Below, piece by piece: positions 29,228-38,970 of a stretch of DNA of 64,000 nucleotides. Both the position numbers and the translations under genes were made by a program. The notes under the pieces were generated by a model. It did not search any database. It was given only the letters and a program-made list of their open reading frames with translations, and was not told where the DNA came from. Location: NCBI RefSeq assembly GCF_013267835.1, contig NZ_CP053939.1:1364001-1428000 (forward strand). The letters are read 5' to 3'. This DNA is from Neisseria mucosa (GTDB lineage Bacteria > Pseudomonadota > Gammaproteobacteria > Burkholderiales > Neisseriaceae). Position 1 is the first letter of the stretch, and the number at the start of each line of letters is the position of its first letter.

Positions 29228-30445
29228 ATGGAGATTATTTTAGGTATCGTGATGTTTACCGTCATCGTCTTGGTTTTGGCACTGATGATTCTGTTTGCCA
29301 AATCCAAGTTGGTGAGCGAAGGCGACATCACCATCAAAGTCAATAACGAAAAAGAGCTGACGATGCCTGCCGGCGGCAAACTGCTGGGTGCGCTTGCCAG
29401 CCAAGGTATTTTCGTTCCTTCCGCCTGCGGTGGCGGCGGCTCATGCGGTCAGTGCCGCGTTGTCGTGAAAAGCGGCGGCGGCGACATTCTGCCGACCGAG
29501 CTGTCCCACATCAGCAAACGCGAAGCGCGCGAAGGCTGCCGTCTGTCTTGTCAGGTCAACGTCAAAACCGACATGGACATCGAAGTACCGGAAGAAGTGT
29601 TCGGCGTGAAAAAATGGGAATGTACTGTCATCTCCAATGACAACAAAGCCACGTTCATTAAAGAACTCAAACTTGCCATTCCCGAAGGCGAAGAAGTTCC
29701 TTTCCGCGCCGGCGGCTATATTCAAATTGAAGCCCCTCCTCACACTGTTGCCTACAAAGACTTCGATATTCCTAAGGAATACCACGAAGACTGGGACAAA
29801 TACAATCTGTGGCAATACGTTTCCAAAGTGGACGAACCGATTTTGCGCGCTTACTCCATGGCTTCATATCCAGAAGAAAAAGGCATCATCATGCTGAACG
29901 TGCGTATCGCCACACCGCCTCCACGCGTACCCGATGCGCCTCCGGGACAAATGTCTTCTTACATCTGGTCGCTCAAACCCGGCGACAAAGTAACCATCTC
30001 CGGTCCGTTTGGCGAATTCTTTGCCAAGGATACCGATGCCGAAATGGTATTTATCGGCGGTGGTGCAGGTATGGCGCCGATGCGCTCCCACATTTTCGAC
30101 CAGCTGAAACGTTTGAACTCCAAACGCAAAATCACCTTCTGGTACGGCGCACGCTCCAAACGCGAAATGTTCTATGTCGAAGACTTCGACCAACTCGCGG
30201 CAGAGTACCCGAACTTCACATGGCACGTTGCCCTGTCCGACCCATTGCCTGAAGACAACTGGGACGGTTACACAGGATTCATCCACAACGTGGTTTACGA
30301 AAACCACCTGAAAAACCACGAAGCACCGGAAGACTGCGAATTCTACATGTGCGGCCCTCCAATCATGAACCAGTCCGTGATCAAAATGCTCAAAGACTTG
30401 GGCGTGGAAGACGAAAACATCCTCTTGGACGATTTCGGCGGCTAA
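29228..30445 (+). CDS. nqrF: Na+-translocating NADH:quinone reductase subunit F
   Basis: 405 residues: one N-terminal membrane helix, a 2Fe-2S ferredoxin domain ([13 protein letters not shown] with a later Cys in EGCRLSC), an FAD domain (RAYSMASYP) and an NADH domain ([13 protein letters not shown] and MCGPPIM). It is the entry point for electrons from NADH. AAGGA precedes ATG 29228. Confidence 0.96.
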   Translation: MEIILGIVMFTVIVLVLALMILFAKSKLVSEGDITIKVNNEKELTMPAGGKLLGALASQGIFVPSACGGGGSCGQCRVVVKSGGGDILPTELSHISKREAREGCRLSCQVNVKTDMDIEVPEEVFGVKKWECTVISNDNKATFIKELKLAIPEGEEVPFRAGGYIQIEAPPHTVAYKDFDIPKEYHEDWDKYNLWQYVSKVDEPILRAYSMASYPEEKGIIMLNVRIATPPPRVPDAPPGQMSSYIWSLKPGDKVTISGPFGEFFAKDTDAEMVFIGGGAGMAPMRSHIFDQLKRLNSKRKITFWYGARSKREMFYVEDFDQLAAEYPNFTWHVALSDPLPEDNWDGYTGFIHNVVYENHLKNHEAPEDCEFYMCGPPIMNQSVIKMLKDLGVEDENILLDDFGG

Positions 30446-30450
30446 CCAAC

Positions 30451-30483
30451 AAAAAGGAAGAAACTTCGGTTTCTTCCTTTTTT
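30451..30483 (+). terminator. Terminator with UUCG tetraloop behind nqrF
   Basis: AAAAAGGAAGAAAC and GTTTCTTCCTTTTT close a C(TTCG)G loop, an unusually stable tetraloop, with a T-run. It should reduce transcription into apbE and nqrM. Confidence 0.92.
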
Positions 30484-30488
30484 ATTGC

Positions 30489-30523
30489 CAGGCCGTCTGA
30501 AAATCATACTTTCAGACGGCCTG
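30489..30523 (+). terminator. DUS inverted pair between nqrF and apbE
   Basis: CAGGCCGTCTGAAA and TTTCAGACGGCCTG, 6 bp after the UUCG terminator. Confidence 0.7.
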
Positions 30524-30577
30524 AACCTTTCTTTTACGATACAATAAAGGCTTCAAAAAATAATCCGCAAATCCCTT

Positions 30578-31648
30578 ATGCCGTTTCTTTCCAATTCGTT
30601 TTACCGTCCGATAATCGGTTGCACCGTTGCCATCTTTTCCGCATTCACACTCTCTGCCTGTCAACCTGAAAAACAACAACAAACCATCACCCTGCAAGGC
30701 GAGACCATGGGCACGACCTATACCGTCAAATACCTTTCAGACGGCCAAGACAAACTCCCCTCCCCTGCCGAAATACAAAAACGCATTGATGACGCGCTTA
30801 AAGAAGTCAACCGGCAAATGTCTACCTACCAGACCGATTCCGAAATCAGCCAATTCAACCAGCTGCGTACCGTCAATCAGGCCATGCCCATTTCCCAAGA
30901 CTTTGCCTATGTGACCGGCGAAGCCTTGCGTTTAAACAAACTAACGCACGGCGCACTGGACGTAACCGTCGGCCCTTTGGTCAACCTTTGGGGATTCGGC
31001 CCGCAAAAAGAAATCACGCACGAACCGACTGCACAAGAAATCCAACATGCTTCAGAAATGGTCGGTACGGACAAACTCAAACTTTCCCAAGATGGACAGC
31101 ATCCCACACTTGCCAAAACCCATCCCGAAGTTTATTTAGACCTATCCTCCATCGCCAAAGGCTTTGGTGTAGATAAAACCGCCGCCGAACTTGAAAAACT
31201 CAATATCGGCAATTATTTGGTTGAAATCGGCGGCGAGTTGCATGGCAAAGGCCGCAATGCGCAAGGCAATCCTTGGCGTATCGGCATCGAGCAACCCAAT
31301 ATCGTTCAAGGCGGCGCCACTCAAATTACCATTCCATTGGACAATAAATCACTGGCCACGTCCGGCGACTACCGCATTTTCCATGTCGATAAGTCAGGCC
31401 GTCGCCTTTCCCATATCATCAACCCTAAAACCAAACAACCCATCAGCCACAACCTTGCTTCCATCAGCGTAGTAGCAGAAAACGCCACACTTGCAGACGG
31501 CCTTTCCACCGGATTGTTCGTTCTCGGAGAAACCGAAGCGCTTAAACTTGCCGAGCAAGAAAATCTCGCCGTTTTCCTTATCATCCGAACCCCGCAAGGC
31601 GGCTACCATACTAAAATGTCCAGCGCATTCAAAAAATTATTAAACTAA
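30578..31648 (+). CDS. apbE: FAD:protein FMN transferase (lipoprotein)
   Basis: 356 residues. A lipoprotein signal peptide ends in LSAC, so the mature enzyme is anchored facing the periplasm. Family motifs are ETMGTTYTVKY, GALDVTVGPLVNLWGFG and DLSSIAKGFGVD. ApbE attaches FMN to Thr in NqrB and NqrC, which explains the position after nqrF. Some read-through or a separate promoter is needed past the two hairpins upstream. Confidence 0.94.
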   Translation: MPFLSNSFYRPIIGCTVAIFSAFTLSACQPEKQQQTITLQGETMGTTYTVKYLSDGQDKLPSPAEIQKRIDDALKEVNRQMSTYQTDSEISQFNQLRTVNQAMPISQDFAYVTGEALRLNKLTHGALDVTVGPLVNLWGFGPQKEITHEPTAQEIQHASEMVGTDKLKLSQDGQHPTLAKTHPEVYLDLSSIAKGFGVDKTAAELEKLNIGNYLVEIGGELHGKGRNAQGNPWRIGIEQPNIVQGGATQITIPLDNKSLATSGDYRIFHVDKSGRRLSHIINPKTKQPISHNLASISVVAENATLADGLSTGLFVLGETEALKLAEQENLAVFLIIRTPQGGYHTKMSSAFKKLLN

Positions 31649-31665
31649 CCTTCAGGAATACACAC

Positions 31666-31887
31666 ATGAAAACCCTCCTTCTGACTTTCGGCATCTTTAT
31701 CATTGTCATCCTCGGCATGGCAGTCGGCTATATTTTCTCCAAACGCACCATCAAAGGCAGCTGCGGCGGCATTTCCTCTCTCGGTATGAAGAAAATGTGC
31801 GATTGCGACACACCATGCGATACCTTGCAAAAAGAGCTGGATAAAAAACAACATTCCGACAATCAAGGCATCAAGGTCGATCATTAA
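31666..31887 (+). CDS. nqrM: Na+-NQR maturation factor NqrM
   Basis: 73 residues: one N-terminal membrane helix and a Cys-rich tail with SCGG, MCDCDTPC. This pattern defines NqrM (formerly DUF539), which delivers iron to the NqrD/NqrE centre. It starts 17 bp after apbE and completes the nqr set. Confidence 0.92.
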   Translation: MKTLLLTFGIFIIVILGMAVGYIFSKRTIKGSCGGISSLGMKKMCDCDTPCDTLQKELDKKQHSDNQGIKVDH

Positions 31888-31935
31888 GTCTTTGTTGAAT
31901 GTTTATTCATAACTCAAGGCTGTTTATCCCCCATC

Positions 31936-31991
31936 AGGCCGTCTGAAAAATAAAAGAGCGTAATCCCAATGGATACACGCTCTTTGTATTT
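31936..31991 (+). terminator. DUS and terminator closing the nqr operon
   Basis: A single DUS (31936-31947) is followed by AAAGAGCGT / ACGCTCTTT (31953-31985) and a T-rich stretch. Confidence 0.75.
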
Positions 31992-32068
31992 TGTCTATTC
32001 CAAAGCAATCCAAAAATATCTTGCATACACATTTGAAACAAGCCCCCAAAAACCAATCAGAAAATAAA

Positions 32069-32101
32069 AAGAAAAGCTCCTGCAAAACAGGAGCTTTTCT
32101 T
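32069..32101 (-). terminator. Terminator of rpmB-rpmG
   Basis: AAGAAAAGCTCCTG and CAGGAGCTTTTCTT around CAAAA; on the minus strand a T-rich run follows. Confidence 0.88.
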
Positions 32102-32114
32102 GGAAGAAACCGGA

Positions 32115-32270
32115 TTATTTCAATTTAGTTTCTTTGTAAATAACGTGTTTACGAGCTACTGGGTCAAATTTTTTGATTTCCAGTTTGCCAGGCATAGTAC
32201 GTTTGTTTTTAGTAGTTGTGTAGAAGTGACCAGTACCAGCGCTGGACTCCAGTTTGATTTTATCGCGCAT
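32115..32270 (-). CDS. rpmG: 50S ribosomal protein L33
   Basis: 51 residues, too short for many ORF cut-offs. It begins [20 protein letters not shown] and ends [13 protein letters not shown], the bacterial L33 of the form without zinc-binding Cys. It sits 30 bp after rpmB on the minus strand, the usual pair. Confidence 0.95.
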   Translation of the reverse strand: MRDKIKLESSAGTGHFYTTTKNKRTMPGKLEIKKFDPVARKHVIYKETKLK

Positions 32271-32300
32271 TGCAGTAATCCTTAATTAATGGTGTTTAAA

Positions 32301-32534
32301 TTAAGCTTCGCCGCGAGCACGCAAATCAGCCAATACGACATCAATGCCTACTTTATCGATGGTGCGCAATGCAGCGTTAGAAACGCGCAGGCGAACCCAG
32401 CGGTTTTCACTTTCTACCCAGAAACGACGTGATTGCAAGTTAGGCAAAAAACGACGTTTGGTTTTGTTGTTGGCGTGTGATACGTTATTGCCAGACATCG
32501 GGCGCTTACCGGTCACTTTGCAAACTCGTGCCAT
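32301..32534 (-). CDS. rpmB: 50S ribosomal protein L28
   Basis: 77 residues: [20 protein letters not shown] at the start and the [14 protein letters not shown] core. Full length. TTGGAGAC precedes the start on the minus strand. Confidence 0.96.
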   Translation of the reverse strand: MARVCKVTGKRPMSGNNVSHANNKTKRRFLPNLQSRRFWVESENRWVRLRVSNAALRTIDKVGIDVVLADLRARGEA

Positions 32535-32570
32535 GGTTAGTCTCCAAACTTCTAAAATAGTAAAACGCGA

Positions 32571-32600
32571 TTTATACCACGAAATCCGCCTTCAGTTCAA
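32571..32600 (-). promoter_or_regulatory. Promoter of rpmB-rpmG
   Basis: On the minus strand TTGAAC (32600-32595) and TATAAA (32576-32571) are 18 bp apart, about 40 bp before the rpmB start. A TATAAT at 32697-32692 may be a second, farther promoter. Confidence 0.5.
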
Positions 32601-32745
32601 GTCGTTTACTGAAAAAACGGGATTTGTGGAAATAAATCTTCTCAATATGTTGCATCTGCGAAACGGTATCTCGCAAAGCCTTAACTTTTCAATTATAACG
32701 GATTTCTTCAAAAAAATCATCTGTCGTTTGCTTGGTCGGCGAAAT

Positions 32746-32780
32746 AAATAGGCCGTCTGAACATTTCAGACGGCCTATTT
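32746..32780 (-). terminator. DUS inverted pair behind brnQ
   Basis: AAATAGGCCGTCTGAA and TTCAGACGGCCTATTT form a 16-bp stem just past the brnQ stop. Confidence 0.75.
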
Positions 32781-32784
32781 ATCA

Positions 32785-34113
32785 TCATGCTTTTTTCTTC
32801 AACGCCGCATTCAAAATGCAGCCGAGTATAAAACAGGCTAAAGAAGGAACAACCCACCCTAAACCGATATTATAAAACGGCAATGCGCGCTCGATGGCGG
32901 CAGCGGTATCGGCATCCAATCCAAACGCAGCTTTATAGGCATCGAGCAAACCGACCATAAGGGCCGCCATCATGGTGCAGAAATAGACAATACGGCCGCC
33001 GCCGAACAGTTTATCCGTCAAAGCCAGCAGAATGATGACGATGGTCAGCGGATACAACAGCATCAGCATTGGGATGGAAAAATGCAAAATCGCTGACAGG
33101 CCTTTATTGGCCAACAGGATAGACACCACCGTATTCAGTATTACAAAGACTTTATAAGAAATACCCGGGCAAAGACGGTTGAAATATTCGGCGCATGAAG
33201 TAATTAAGCCAACCGCCGTACTCAGACAGGCAAGCAGCACCATGACGCCAAGCAACACAATACCGGCCGTACCGAAATAATGCTGTGCGGTTTTAGATAA
33301 AACCGACGCGCCGTTTTCCTGCAAGCCGATACCGGCCACGCCTGTCGCGCCCATATAACCGATAAACAGGTAAACCACTGCCAGGCAGGAAGCCGCCAAC
33401 ACACCGGAAATCGTCGTGGTCTTCAGCAAATCCGCACGGTTGTCCACGCCCATGGCGCGAACGGCATCAATGACGATAATGGCAAACACCAGCGAAGCCA
33501 GCGCGTCCATGGTGCCGTAGCCTTCCAAAATACCTTTAACCAACGGATGAGCGGCAAAATCGCCTTGTGCAGTCTGCGGCATACCCATCGGGTTAATAGC
33601 GGCATAGCCGACCAATATTGCAATTGCCAGCAATAAAACGGGCGTAAGGATTTTACCGATACGATCAACCAGTTTCCCCGGAGAAATCGACAGCCAATAA
33701 GTCATGCCGAAAAACACCAGACTGAATACGGCCAATGCGATGCTTTTCCAAGATTCATCAATGAAAGGAGAGATGGCGGTTTCAAAAGATACCGTTGCCG
33801 TACGCGGCATGGCAAACAAGGGGCCGATTGCCAGATAAAGCGCGGCGGCAAAAGTCACGCCGTACCAAGGCGCAACACGGGAAGCCAGCGCTTCCACATC
33901 GCGCGAGCCGGAATAGCCGACGGCAATCACGCCCAGCAATGGCAACCCCGCCCCGGTCAACAAAAAGCCGAACATTGCCGAAAGCCAGTTTTCGCCTGCC
34001 TGCTGTCCCAAATAAGCCGGGTAAATTAAGTTACCCGCGCCGAAAAACAGCGCAAACAGCATCAAACCCACCGCCCATAAAGAGGCCTTGCTGCGACTTG
34101 TCGTCGAATTCAT
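32785..34113 (-). CDS. brnQ: Branched-chain amino acid transport system carrier protein
   Basis: 442 residues with 12 membrane helices; LFALFFGAGNLIYPAYLGQQAG near the N-terminus is characteristic (GAGNLIYP), and the family's length is matched. BrnQ imports Leu, Ile and Val with Na+ or H+. It starts 1 bp after the scpA stop, so it is probably cotranscribed with scpA. Confidence 0.92.
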   Translation of the reverse strand: MNSTTSRSKASLWAVGLMLFALFFGAGNLIYPAYLGQQAGENWLSAMFGFLLTGAGLPLLGVIAVGYSGSRDVEALASRVAPWYGVTFAAALYLAIGPLFAMPRTATVSFETAISPFIDESWKSIALAVFSLVFFGMTYWLSISPGKLVDRIGKILTPVLLLAIAILVGYAAINPMGMPQTAQGDFAAHPLVKGILEGYGTMDALASLVFAIIVIDAVRAMGVDNRADLLKTTTISGVLAASCLAVVYLFIGYMGATGVAGIGLQENGASVLSKTAQHYFGTAGIVLLGVMVLLACLSTAVGLITSCAEYFNRLCPGISYKVFVILNTVVSILLANKGLSAILHFSIPMLMLLYPLTIVIILLALTDKLFGGGRIVYFCTMMAALMVGLLDAYKAAFGLDADTAAAIERALPFYNIGLGWVVPSLACFILGCILNAALKKKA

Positions 34114-34114
34114 T

Positions 34115-35011
34115 TTAGTTCTCTTTTTTCAAATACCCGTTATCGGCTTCATCGATTTCAAGGCCGTCTGAAAGCATTTCGGCTTCGTTTGTTTCCAAAC
34201 CGTCTTTCAGGCTGATTTCGATTTCGCCATAATTTTCCGGCTGTACGATACGTACCAAGCCTTCTTTGGCCAATTCCAGCAATGCAATAAAATTGACCAC
34301 CACATACGTCGCGCCCTGCTCCGGCTTAAACAAATCGCTGAATTTGCTGATGCCGCTTTCGTTCAAACGGCGCAAAATCGCCGTCATCTGCGCGCGCACG
34401 GAAATGGTTTCCCGCACCACTTCATGACTGCGCGTATGCTTGGCACGCGATAAAATACCCAACCAAGCCTGCGTCAAATCGGCAACGTACACTTCCGGCA
34501 ACTTCGCTTCGACCGCAATTTCCAGCGGCAAATACGCCCAAGCAAAATCACGTCCGGCACGCGGCAACGCGTCCAAGCCTTGAGCCGCCAGTTTCATTTG
34601 TTCGTAAGCCAACAGACGGCGCACCAACTCGGCACGCGGATCCGCCTCTTCATCCTCAACTTCTTCAGGACGCGGCAACAGCAGGCGCGATTTAATTTCA
34701 ATCAGCATCGCCGCCATCAGCAGGTATTCCGCCGCCAAATCAAACTGATACGCCTCCATTTGGGCAATATAGTGCAGATATTGCTCGGTAATCTTCACCA
34801 TCGGAATATCGAGGACATCGATATTTTGCTTGCGGATAAGGTACAGCAGCAAATCCAACGGCCCTTGGAAGCTGCTCAATACCACCTTCAACGCATCGGG
34901 CGGAATAAACAAATCCTGCGGCACATCGGTAACAGGTTGACCGAACACCCACGCAACGGTATGTTCAGACGACGTTGCAGCAGTGGAAGAAATAAGGTGT
35001 TCTGAAGGCAT
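34115..35011 (-). CDS. scpA: Segregation and condensation protein A
   Basis: 298 residues. FQGPLDLLLYLIRKQNIDVLDIP is the signature of ScpA, the kleisin that bridges SMC heads. A 35-residue N-terminal extension before it is usual in Neisseria-type ScpA. A DUS near the C-terminus codes for LSDGLEI. scpB is not adjacent. Confidence 0.92.
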   Translation of the reverse strand: MPSEHLISSTAATSSEHTVAWVFGQPVTDVPQDLFIPPDALKVVLSSFQGPLDLLLYLIRKQNIDVLDIPMVKITEQYLHYIAQMEAYQFDLAAEYLLMAAMLIEIKSRLLLPRPEEVEDEEADPRAELVRRLLAYEQMKLAAQGLDALPRAGRDFAWAYLPLEIAVEAKLPEVYVADLTQAWLGILSRAKHTRSHEVVRETISVRAQMTAILRRLNESGISKFSDLFKPEQGATYVVVNFIALLELAKEGLVRIVQPENYGEIEISLKDGLETNEAEMLSDGLEIDEADNGYLKKEN

Positions 35012-35062
35012 GGTTAAAGGGTCTTTTTCTTTTTAAGTTTAGTAAGAAGTTTCATCAACAAA

Positions 35063-35087
35063 AGGCCGTCTGAAACGAGGACGACCT
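35063..35087 (-). terminator. Mixed-dialect DUS hairpin
   Basis: AGGCCGTCTGAA (35063-35074) faces GACGACCT, the inverse of the AGGTCGTC type; they pair with one G-U. On the minus strand it ends the upstream gene. Confidence 0.55.
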
Positions 35088-35103
35088 GTTTTTAATATAA
35101 AAA

Positions 35104-35571
35104 TCAGCGTTTTTTACGATTGATTTGCAAAGAAACAATGGCAATGGCAAAGGTCTGCGCCAAGGCCATGCCCAACAACGGCAGGCTGGCGAAAACTGTA
35201 CCCGTCAGTACCGAACCAATATCTCGGGACAACACAAAACCATCCCTCGCCAGCATCGCCACCATCAAAGCCGACAACAGCAAACTTTCGCAGCCGACCA
35301 AAAACCAAATCATTTTAACCGAACGGCGTTTGCGCCATTTCATGATACCGGCGTGCACAAGGCTGAAGATCACGATAGACAGAAACGGATAAAGAAAAGT
35401 GGTGAACGGGCGGGTATAACCGCTTTGCACACACAAATAATCGCCGGGCAGCGTATTGCATTCCATCACATCGAGAAACATCGGATCGACAGCATACATC
35501 AACACGCCGAACCATACCGCATAAATCAGGCTGGCGATAAAGTAGGCTTTAAAAAATCGGCTCTTCACCAT
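35104..35571 (-). CDS. Hypothetical four-helix membrane protein
   Basis: 155 residues with four clear hydrophobic segments (about 8-28, 58-75, 85-107, 118-145) and a basic end (QINRKKR). Two Cys lie in the first loop (ECNTLPGDYLCVQSG), which would face the periplasm and could form a disulfide. I do not recognise the family. It lies 13 bp after tcdA and may share its transcript. Confidence 0.75.
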   Translation of the reverse strand: MVKSRFFKAYFIASLIYAVWFGVLMYAVDPMFLDVMECNTLPGDYLCVQSGYTRPFTTFLYPFLSIVIFSLVHAGIMKWRKRRSVKMIWFLVGCESLLLSALMVAMLARDGFVLSRDIGSVLTGTVFASLPLLGMALAQTFAIAIVSLQINRKKR

Positions 35572-35584
35572 CTTCCCCTACCCC

Positions 35585-36361
35585 TCACTTCCGCCCTGCG
35601 ATATGCTCCACCGCAGCCTGCGCGCAATACAGCCCAAACGAAGCCGTCACCAGCATACTCGCCCCATAGCCCGCGCAGGACAAACCTTGCGGCGCGGCAT
35701 CGGTCGAACACGCTTCGCCGGATTGCGGCGGCGTAATATTCTCGGTTGAATAAACGCAAGGCACGCGCATTTTTTCTTTGGTATCGCGGCTGAAGCCGTA
35801 GCGTTTGCGCAAGGTGTAGCGCAGGTTGGAAAGCAGCGGATCATGGGTAACGCGGCTCAAATCGGCGGTTTGAATCAACGCCGGATTTTTCTGTCCGCCC
35901 GCGCCGCCGCTGATAATAAACGGTTGTTTATGTTGCACGAAATACGCCGCCATCGCCGCTTTGACACGGATTTGGTCGATGGCGTCGATGACGAAGTCGA
36001 AAGGCCGTCTGAAAAGCTCGTCCAGATTGTCTTCGGTCACAAAATCTTCAATTTCCGTCACTTCGCATTGTGGATTGATTTGGGCAATGCGTTCGCGCAA
36101 AGCGGTAACTTTTGCCTTACCGAAATCATCGGTCAAAGCGTGCAATTGGCGATTGACATTAGACTCGGCAACATTGTCCAAATCAATCAGCGTTAAACGA
36201 CCGATACCGCTCCTCGCCAACGCCTCCACCGCCCACGAGCCGACGCCGCCGACGCCGACCACGCACACATGCGCGCGCGAAAAGCGCGCCAGCGCTTCGT
36301 CTCCGTAAAGTCTGGCAATGCCGCCAAAGCGGCGCGAAGAAAGAAAAGCGGCGTCCTGCAT
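35585..36361 (-). CDS. tcdA: tRNA threonylcarbamoyladenosine dehydratase
   Basis: 258 residues from ATG 36361, preceded by AAGG; a TTG two codons upstream is a weaker start. The E1-like fold shows VCVVGVGGVGSWAVEALARSG (ATP site, first part) and LIDLDNVAESNVNRQ. TcdA (CsdL) cyclises t6A to ct6A in tRNAs that read ANN codons, using ATP. An internal DUS codes for part of the chain at about 36002. Confidence 0.92.
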   Translation of the reverse strand: MQDAAFLSSRRFGGIARLYGDEALARFSRAHVCVVGVGGVGSWAVEALARSGIGRLTLIDLDNVAESNVNRQLHALTDDFGKAKVTALRERIAQINPQCEVTEIEDFVTEDNLDELFRRPFDFVIDAIDQIRVKAAMAAYFVQHKQPFIISGGAGGQKNPALIQTADLSRVTHDPLLSNLRYTLRKRYGFSRDTKEKMRVPCVYSTENITPPQSGEACSTDAAPQGLSCAGYGASMLVTASFGLYCAQAAVEHIAGRK

Positions 36362-36467
36362 AAGCAACCTTGTGATATATCAATAAATTAATGAAAAACG
36401 CGACAGGCGATTCGGACAGACATTATACTTGAAAGCAGATGGGCTGTTGTACCTGCCCGAAAGAGTT

Positions 36468-36473
36468 TATAAT
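36468..36473 (+). promoter_or_regulatory. -10 box of the universal stress gene
   Basis: TATAAT at 36468-36473 with a weak TGTTGT 17 bp upstream; expected start near 36480. Confidence 0.45.
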
Positions 36474-36547
36474 CGTTTCACATTCAGACAAGTTCTGATT
36501 TCATATTAAACGAAAGTGCCGCTACTCGGCGCAAAAGGAGAATGAAT

Positions 36548-37012
36548 ATGTACAAACATCTGGTTGTAGCCGTTGACGGTAGCGAGACCTCCCTCAATGC
36601 ATTGAAACATGCCGCCGAACTGGCAAGCCTCAACAAAGCCCAACTGACTTTGGTTCACGTTGCCAACCCTGCCGAATACATGGCTTTGGCGCCTGAATTC
36701 CTGCAACACGAAAGCTACGAAGCCGCCGCCGTTGCCCAAGGTAACGAAGTTTTGGATTTTGCAGAAAAAACAGCGCGTGAAAACGGTGTTGAAAACATCG
36801 TGAAACACCTGTTGGTCGCCAACAAAGGCGCGCGCGAAATGGCGCAAGACTTGGTTGACTACGCCGACGAAAACGGCGCCGACCTATTGGTACTCGGCAC
36901 ACACGGCCGCACCGGCCTGATGCACCTGCTGATGGGCAGCTTCGCAGAAACCGTAATGCGCCAAAGCCACCTGCCTCTGCTGATTATCCGCAGCAAAGCC
37001 GAAGAAGCATAA
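36548..37012 (+). CDS. Universal stress protein (UspA family)
   Basis: 154 residues. ATG 36548 is preferred over ATG 36542 because GGAG (36537-36540) is then 7 bases away rather than one. VAVDGSETSLNAL opens the fold, and GTHGRTGLMHLLMGSFAETV is the ATP-binding motif. Such proteins support survival in stress and low energy. Single-gene unit closed by a DUS terminator. Confidence 0.92.
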   Translation: MYKHLVVAVDGSETSLNALKHAAELASLNKAQLTLVHVANPAEYMALAPEFLQHESYEAAAVAQGNEVLDFAEKTARENGVENIVKHLLVANKGAREMAQDLVDYADENGADLLVLGTHGRTGLMHLLMGSFAETVMRQSHLPLLIIRSKAEEA

Positions 37013-37035
37013 TCAAGCATTGATTTAAAATAGCG

Positions 37036-37068
37036 AAAGGCCGTCTGAATATTTTTCAGACGGCCTTT
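37036..37068. terminator. DUS terminator between usp and hemL
   Basis: AAAGGCCGTCTGAA and TTCAGACGGCCTTTTTT; serves both convergent genes. Confidence 0.85.
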
Positions 37069-37090
37069 TTTCACATGACAGCTTCAGCTT

Positions 37091-38374
37091 TTATTTCGCC
37101 ATTTCTTTGAACACTTCGTGTGCCGCAGCAATGGTTTCGTCAATCAGCTCGGGCGTATGCGCGGCGGAAACAAAGCCGGCTTCATAAGCGGACGGGCCGA
37201 AGGCGACATTGCGGTCGAGCATACCGTGGAAGAAATGTTTGAAACCTTCAATATTGGAACGCGCCATATCGGCGTAGTTTTGCGGTGCATGGTTGGCAAA
37301 ATACAAGCCGAACATGCCGCCCACGCTGTCGGCCGTAAATTCAACACCATGTGCTTTAGCCGCGTCGGCCATACCGTTGGCAAGGCGTTGGGTCAGGGCA
37401 GTCAGGTTTTCATAGAAGCCTTCGCGCTGAATGATTTCCAACGTTTTCAAACCGGCGGCAACCGCAATCGGATTGCCGGACAAGGTGCCTGCCTGATACA
37501 CGCCGCCCAACGGGGAAATACATTCCATAATGTCTTTATGGCCGCCGAACGCCGCCAAAGGCATGCCGCCGCCGATTACTTTGCCCATGGTGGTCAAATC
37601 GGGTTTGATACCGTGCAAAGATTGCGCACCGCCCAGCGCCACGCGGAAGCCGGTCATCACTTCGTCGTAAATCAACACGGCACCGTGTTTTTCAGTCAAT
37701 TCGCGCAAGGCTTTAACAAAGGCTTCAGACGGCCTAACCAGATTCATATTGCCGACAAAAGGCTCCAAAATCACACAGGCGATGTCATTGCCGCTTTGGG
37801 CAAAGGCTTCTTCCAGTTGGGCGATATTGTTGTACTCGAGTACCAAAGTGTGTTTGGTAAAGTCGGCAGGCACACCGGCGGAAGAAGGATTGCCAAACGT
37901 CAGCAGACCGCTGCCTGCCTTCACCAACAGGCTGTCGGAATGGCCGTGGTAGCAGCCTTCAAACTTGATGATTTTGTCGCGGCCGGTAAAACCGCGTGCC
38001 AGACGGATGGCAGTCATCGTTGCTTCCGTGCCGGAGCTGACAAGGCGCAGCTGCTCGACCGACGGCATGATTTTGGCGATTTCTTCGGCAATGACAATTT
38101 CGCCTTCAGTCGGCGCACCAAACGACAAACCGCCCAATGCCGCTTCGCGCACAGCTTCAATGACTTCGGGATGGGCATGGCCGACAATCGCAGGGCCCCA
38201 AGAGCCGACATAGTCGGTATAACGCGTGCCGTTTTCGTCCCAAACATACGCGCCTTCTGCCTTTTTGATAAAGCGCGGTACGCCGCCGACGCTGCCGAAT
38301 GCGCGCACTGGAGAGTTCACGCCGCCGGGAATAATGGCTTTGGCGCGGTTGAACAAGCTTTCATTACGGTTCAT
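37091..38374 (-). CDS. hemL: Glutamate-1-semialdehyde 2,1-aminomutase
   Basis: 427 residues from ATG 38374 ([11 protein letters not shown]); the frame runs on for 12 codons through a DUS-like piece but that is not the gene. PLP enzyme: [25 protein letters not shown], and [15 protein letters not shown] with the Schiff-base Lys. It makes 5-aminolevulinate for haem, needed by the many cytochromes here. Confidence 0.95.
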   Translation of the reverse strand: MNRNESLFNRAKAIIPGGVNSPVRAFGSVGGVPRFIKKAEGAYVWDENGTRYTDYVGSWGPAIVGHAHPEVIEAVREAALGGLSFGAPTEGEIVIAEEIAKIMPSVEQLRLVSSGTEATMTAIRLARGFTGRDKIIKFEGCYHGHSDSLLVKAGSGLLTFGNPSSAGVPADFTKHTLVLEYNNIAQLEEAFAQSGNDIACVILEPFVGNMNLVRPSEAFVKALRELTEKHGAVLIYDEVMTGFRVALGGAQSLHGIKPDLTTMGKVIGGGMPLAAFGGHKDIMECISPLGGVYQAGTLSGNPIAVAAGLKTLEIIQREGFYENLTALTQRLANGMADAAKAHGVEFTADSVGGMFGLYFANHAPQNYADMARSNIEGFKHFFHGMLDRNVAFGPSAYEAGFVSAAHTPELIDETIAAAHEVFKEMAK

Positions 38375-38392
38375 GGTCAATTCTTTCGTAAG

Positions 38393-38449
38393 AGGTCGTC
38401 TGAAAATCAAATCGGTGCCATTTTAACACCAAATCCTTTTCAGACGGCC
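38393..38449. repeat. Two DUS of different dialect upstream of hemL
   Basis: AGGTCGTCTGAA (38393-38404) and TTCAGACGGCC (38439-38449) face each other with a 34-bp gap. Confidence 0.65.
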
Positions 38450-38572
38450 CAAGCTTCAAAATAAGAATCGGGCGCAAAATCAAAATTATTCTTTAAAAAC
38501 AAACACTCTATCCACATTTTTCCTGCTTGTGCTATAATCCGCGACCTATTGAAACAATAAAAGAAAAGCATC

Positions 38573-38968
38573 ATGTTACGCGGATTCATACTCAGCCTCG
38601 CCCTTTTGGCGTCCTCCTTCGTCCATGCACAACGCAGCCTGCCCGACGATATGGACGTGGCCGTTTTAAAAACTGTCGATCTGCCTTATCTGAAAGTCAG
38701 CAAAGGCGGTTTTTCTTGGACGCGCCTGCTGACCTTGGGCATTGTGGACGGCAATGCGGCCAAACTGCAAATCACGCGCTTTACCAAAATCCACGATGAA
38801 AACGATCGTTTCATTCCTATGGGCCGCCTGCTGAATCAAACCGGCAAAGCCGTCGCGTTCAAATACAACGAAGAAAGCCGCCTCGTCCGCGAAATCTGGA
38901 TTCTGACCGACGCCGAGGCCGACAGGTTTGCCGCACACGCCAAAGCGCAAAAACAGGCGGAAGAATAA
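38573..38968 (+). CDS. Hypothetical secreted protein
   Basis: 131 residues. A signal peptide is clear (LRGFILSLALLASSFVHA, cleavage after HAQ or HA). The mature part has VSKGGFSWTRLLTLGIVDGNAAKLQITRF and a C-terminal EIWILTDAEADRFAAHAK. I do not recognise a family. It likely works in the periplasm. Alone between hemL (divergent) and miaB. Confidence 0.75.
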   Translation: MLRGFILSLALLASSFVHAQRSLPDDMDVAVLKTVDLPYLKVSKGGFSWTRLLTLGIVDGNAAKLQITRFTKIHDENDRFIPMGRLLNQTGKAVAFKYNEESRLVREIWILTDAEADRFAAHAKAQKQAEE

Positions 38969-38970
38969 CT

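Noticed and set aside
32115..32534. rpmG and rpmB region as an RNA-only gap
   Set aside because: The 51-codon frame at 32115-32270 clearly encodes L33, so it is a gene missed only because of length.
36372..36381. TGATATATCA palindrome upstream of tcdA, considered as an FNR site
   Set aside because: The half-sites are 2 bp apart instead of 4, so it does not fit FNR.
37118..38464. 448-codon plus-strand frame opposite hemL
   Set aside because: Shadow of hemL; no family features.
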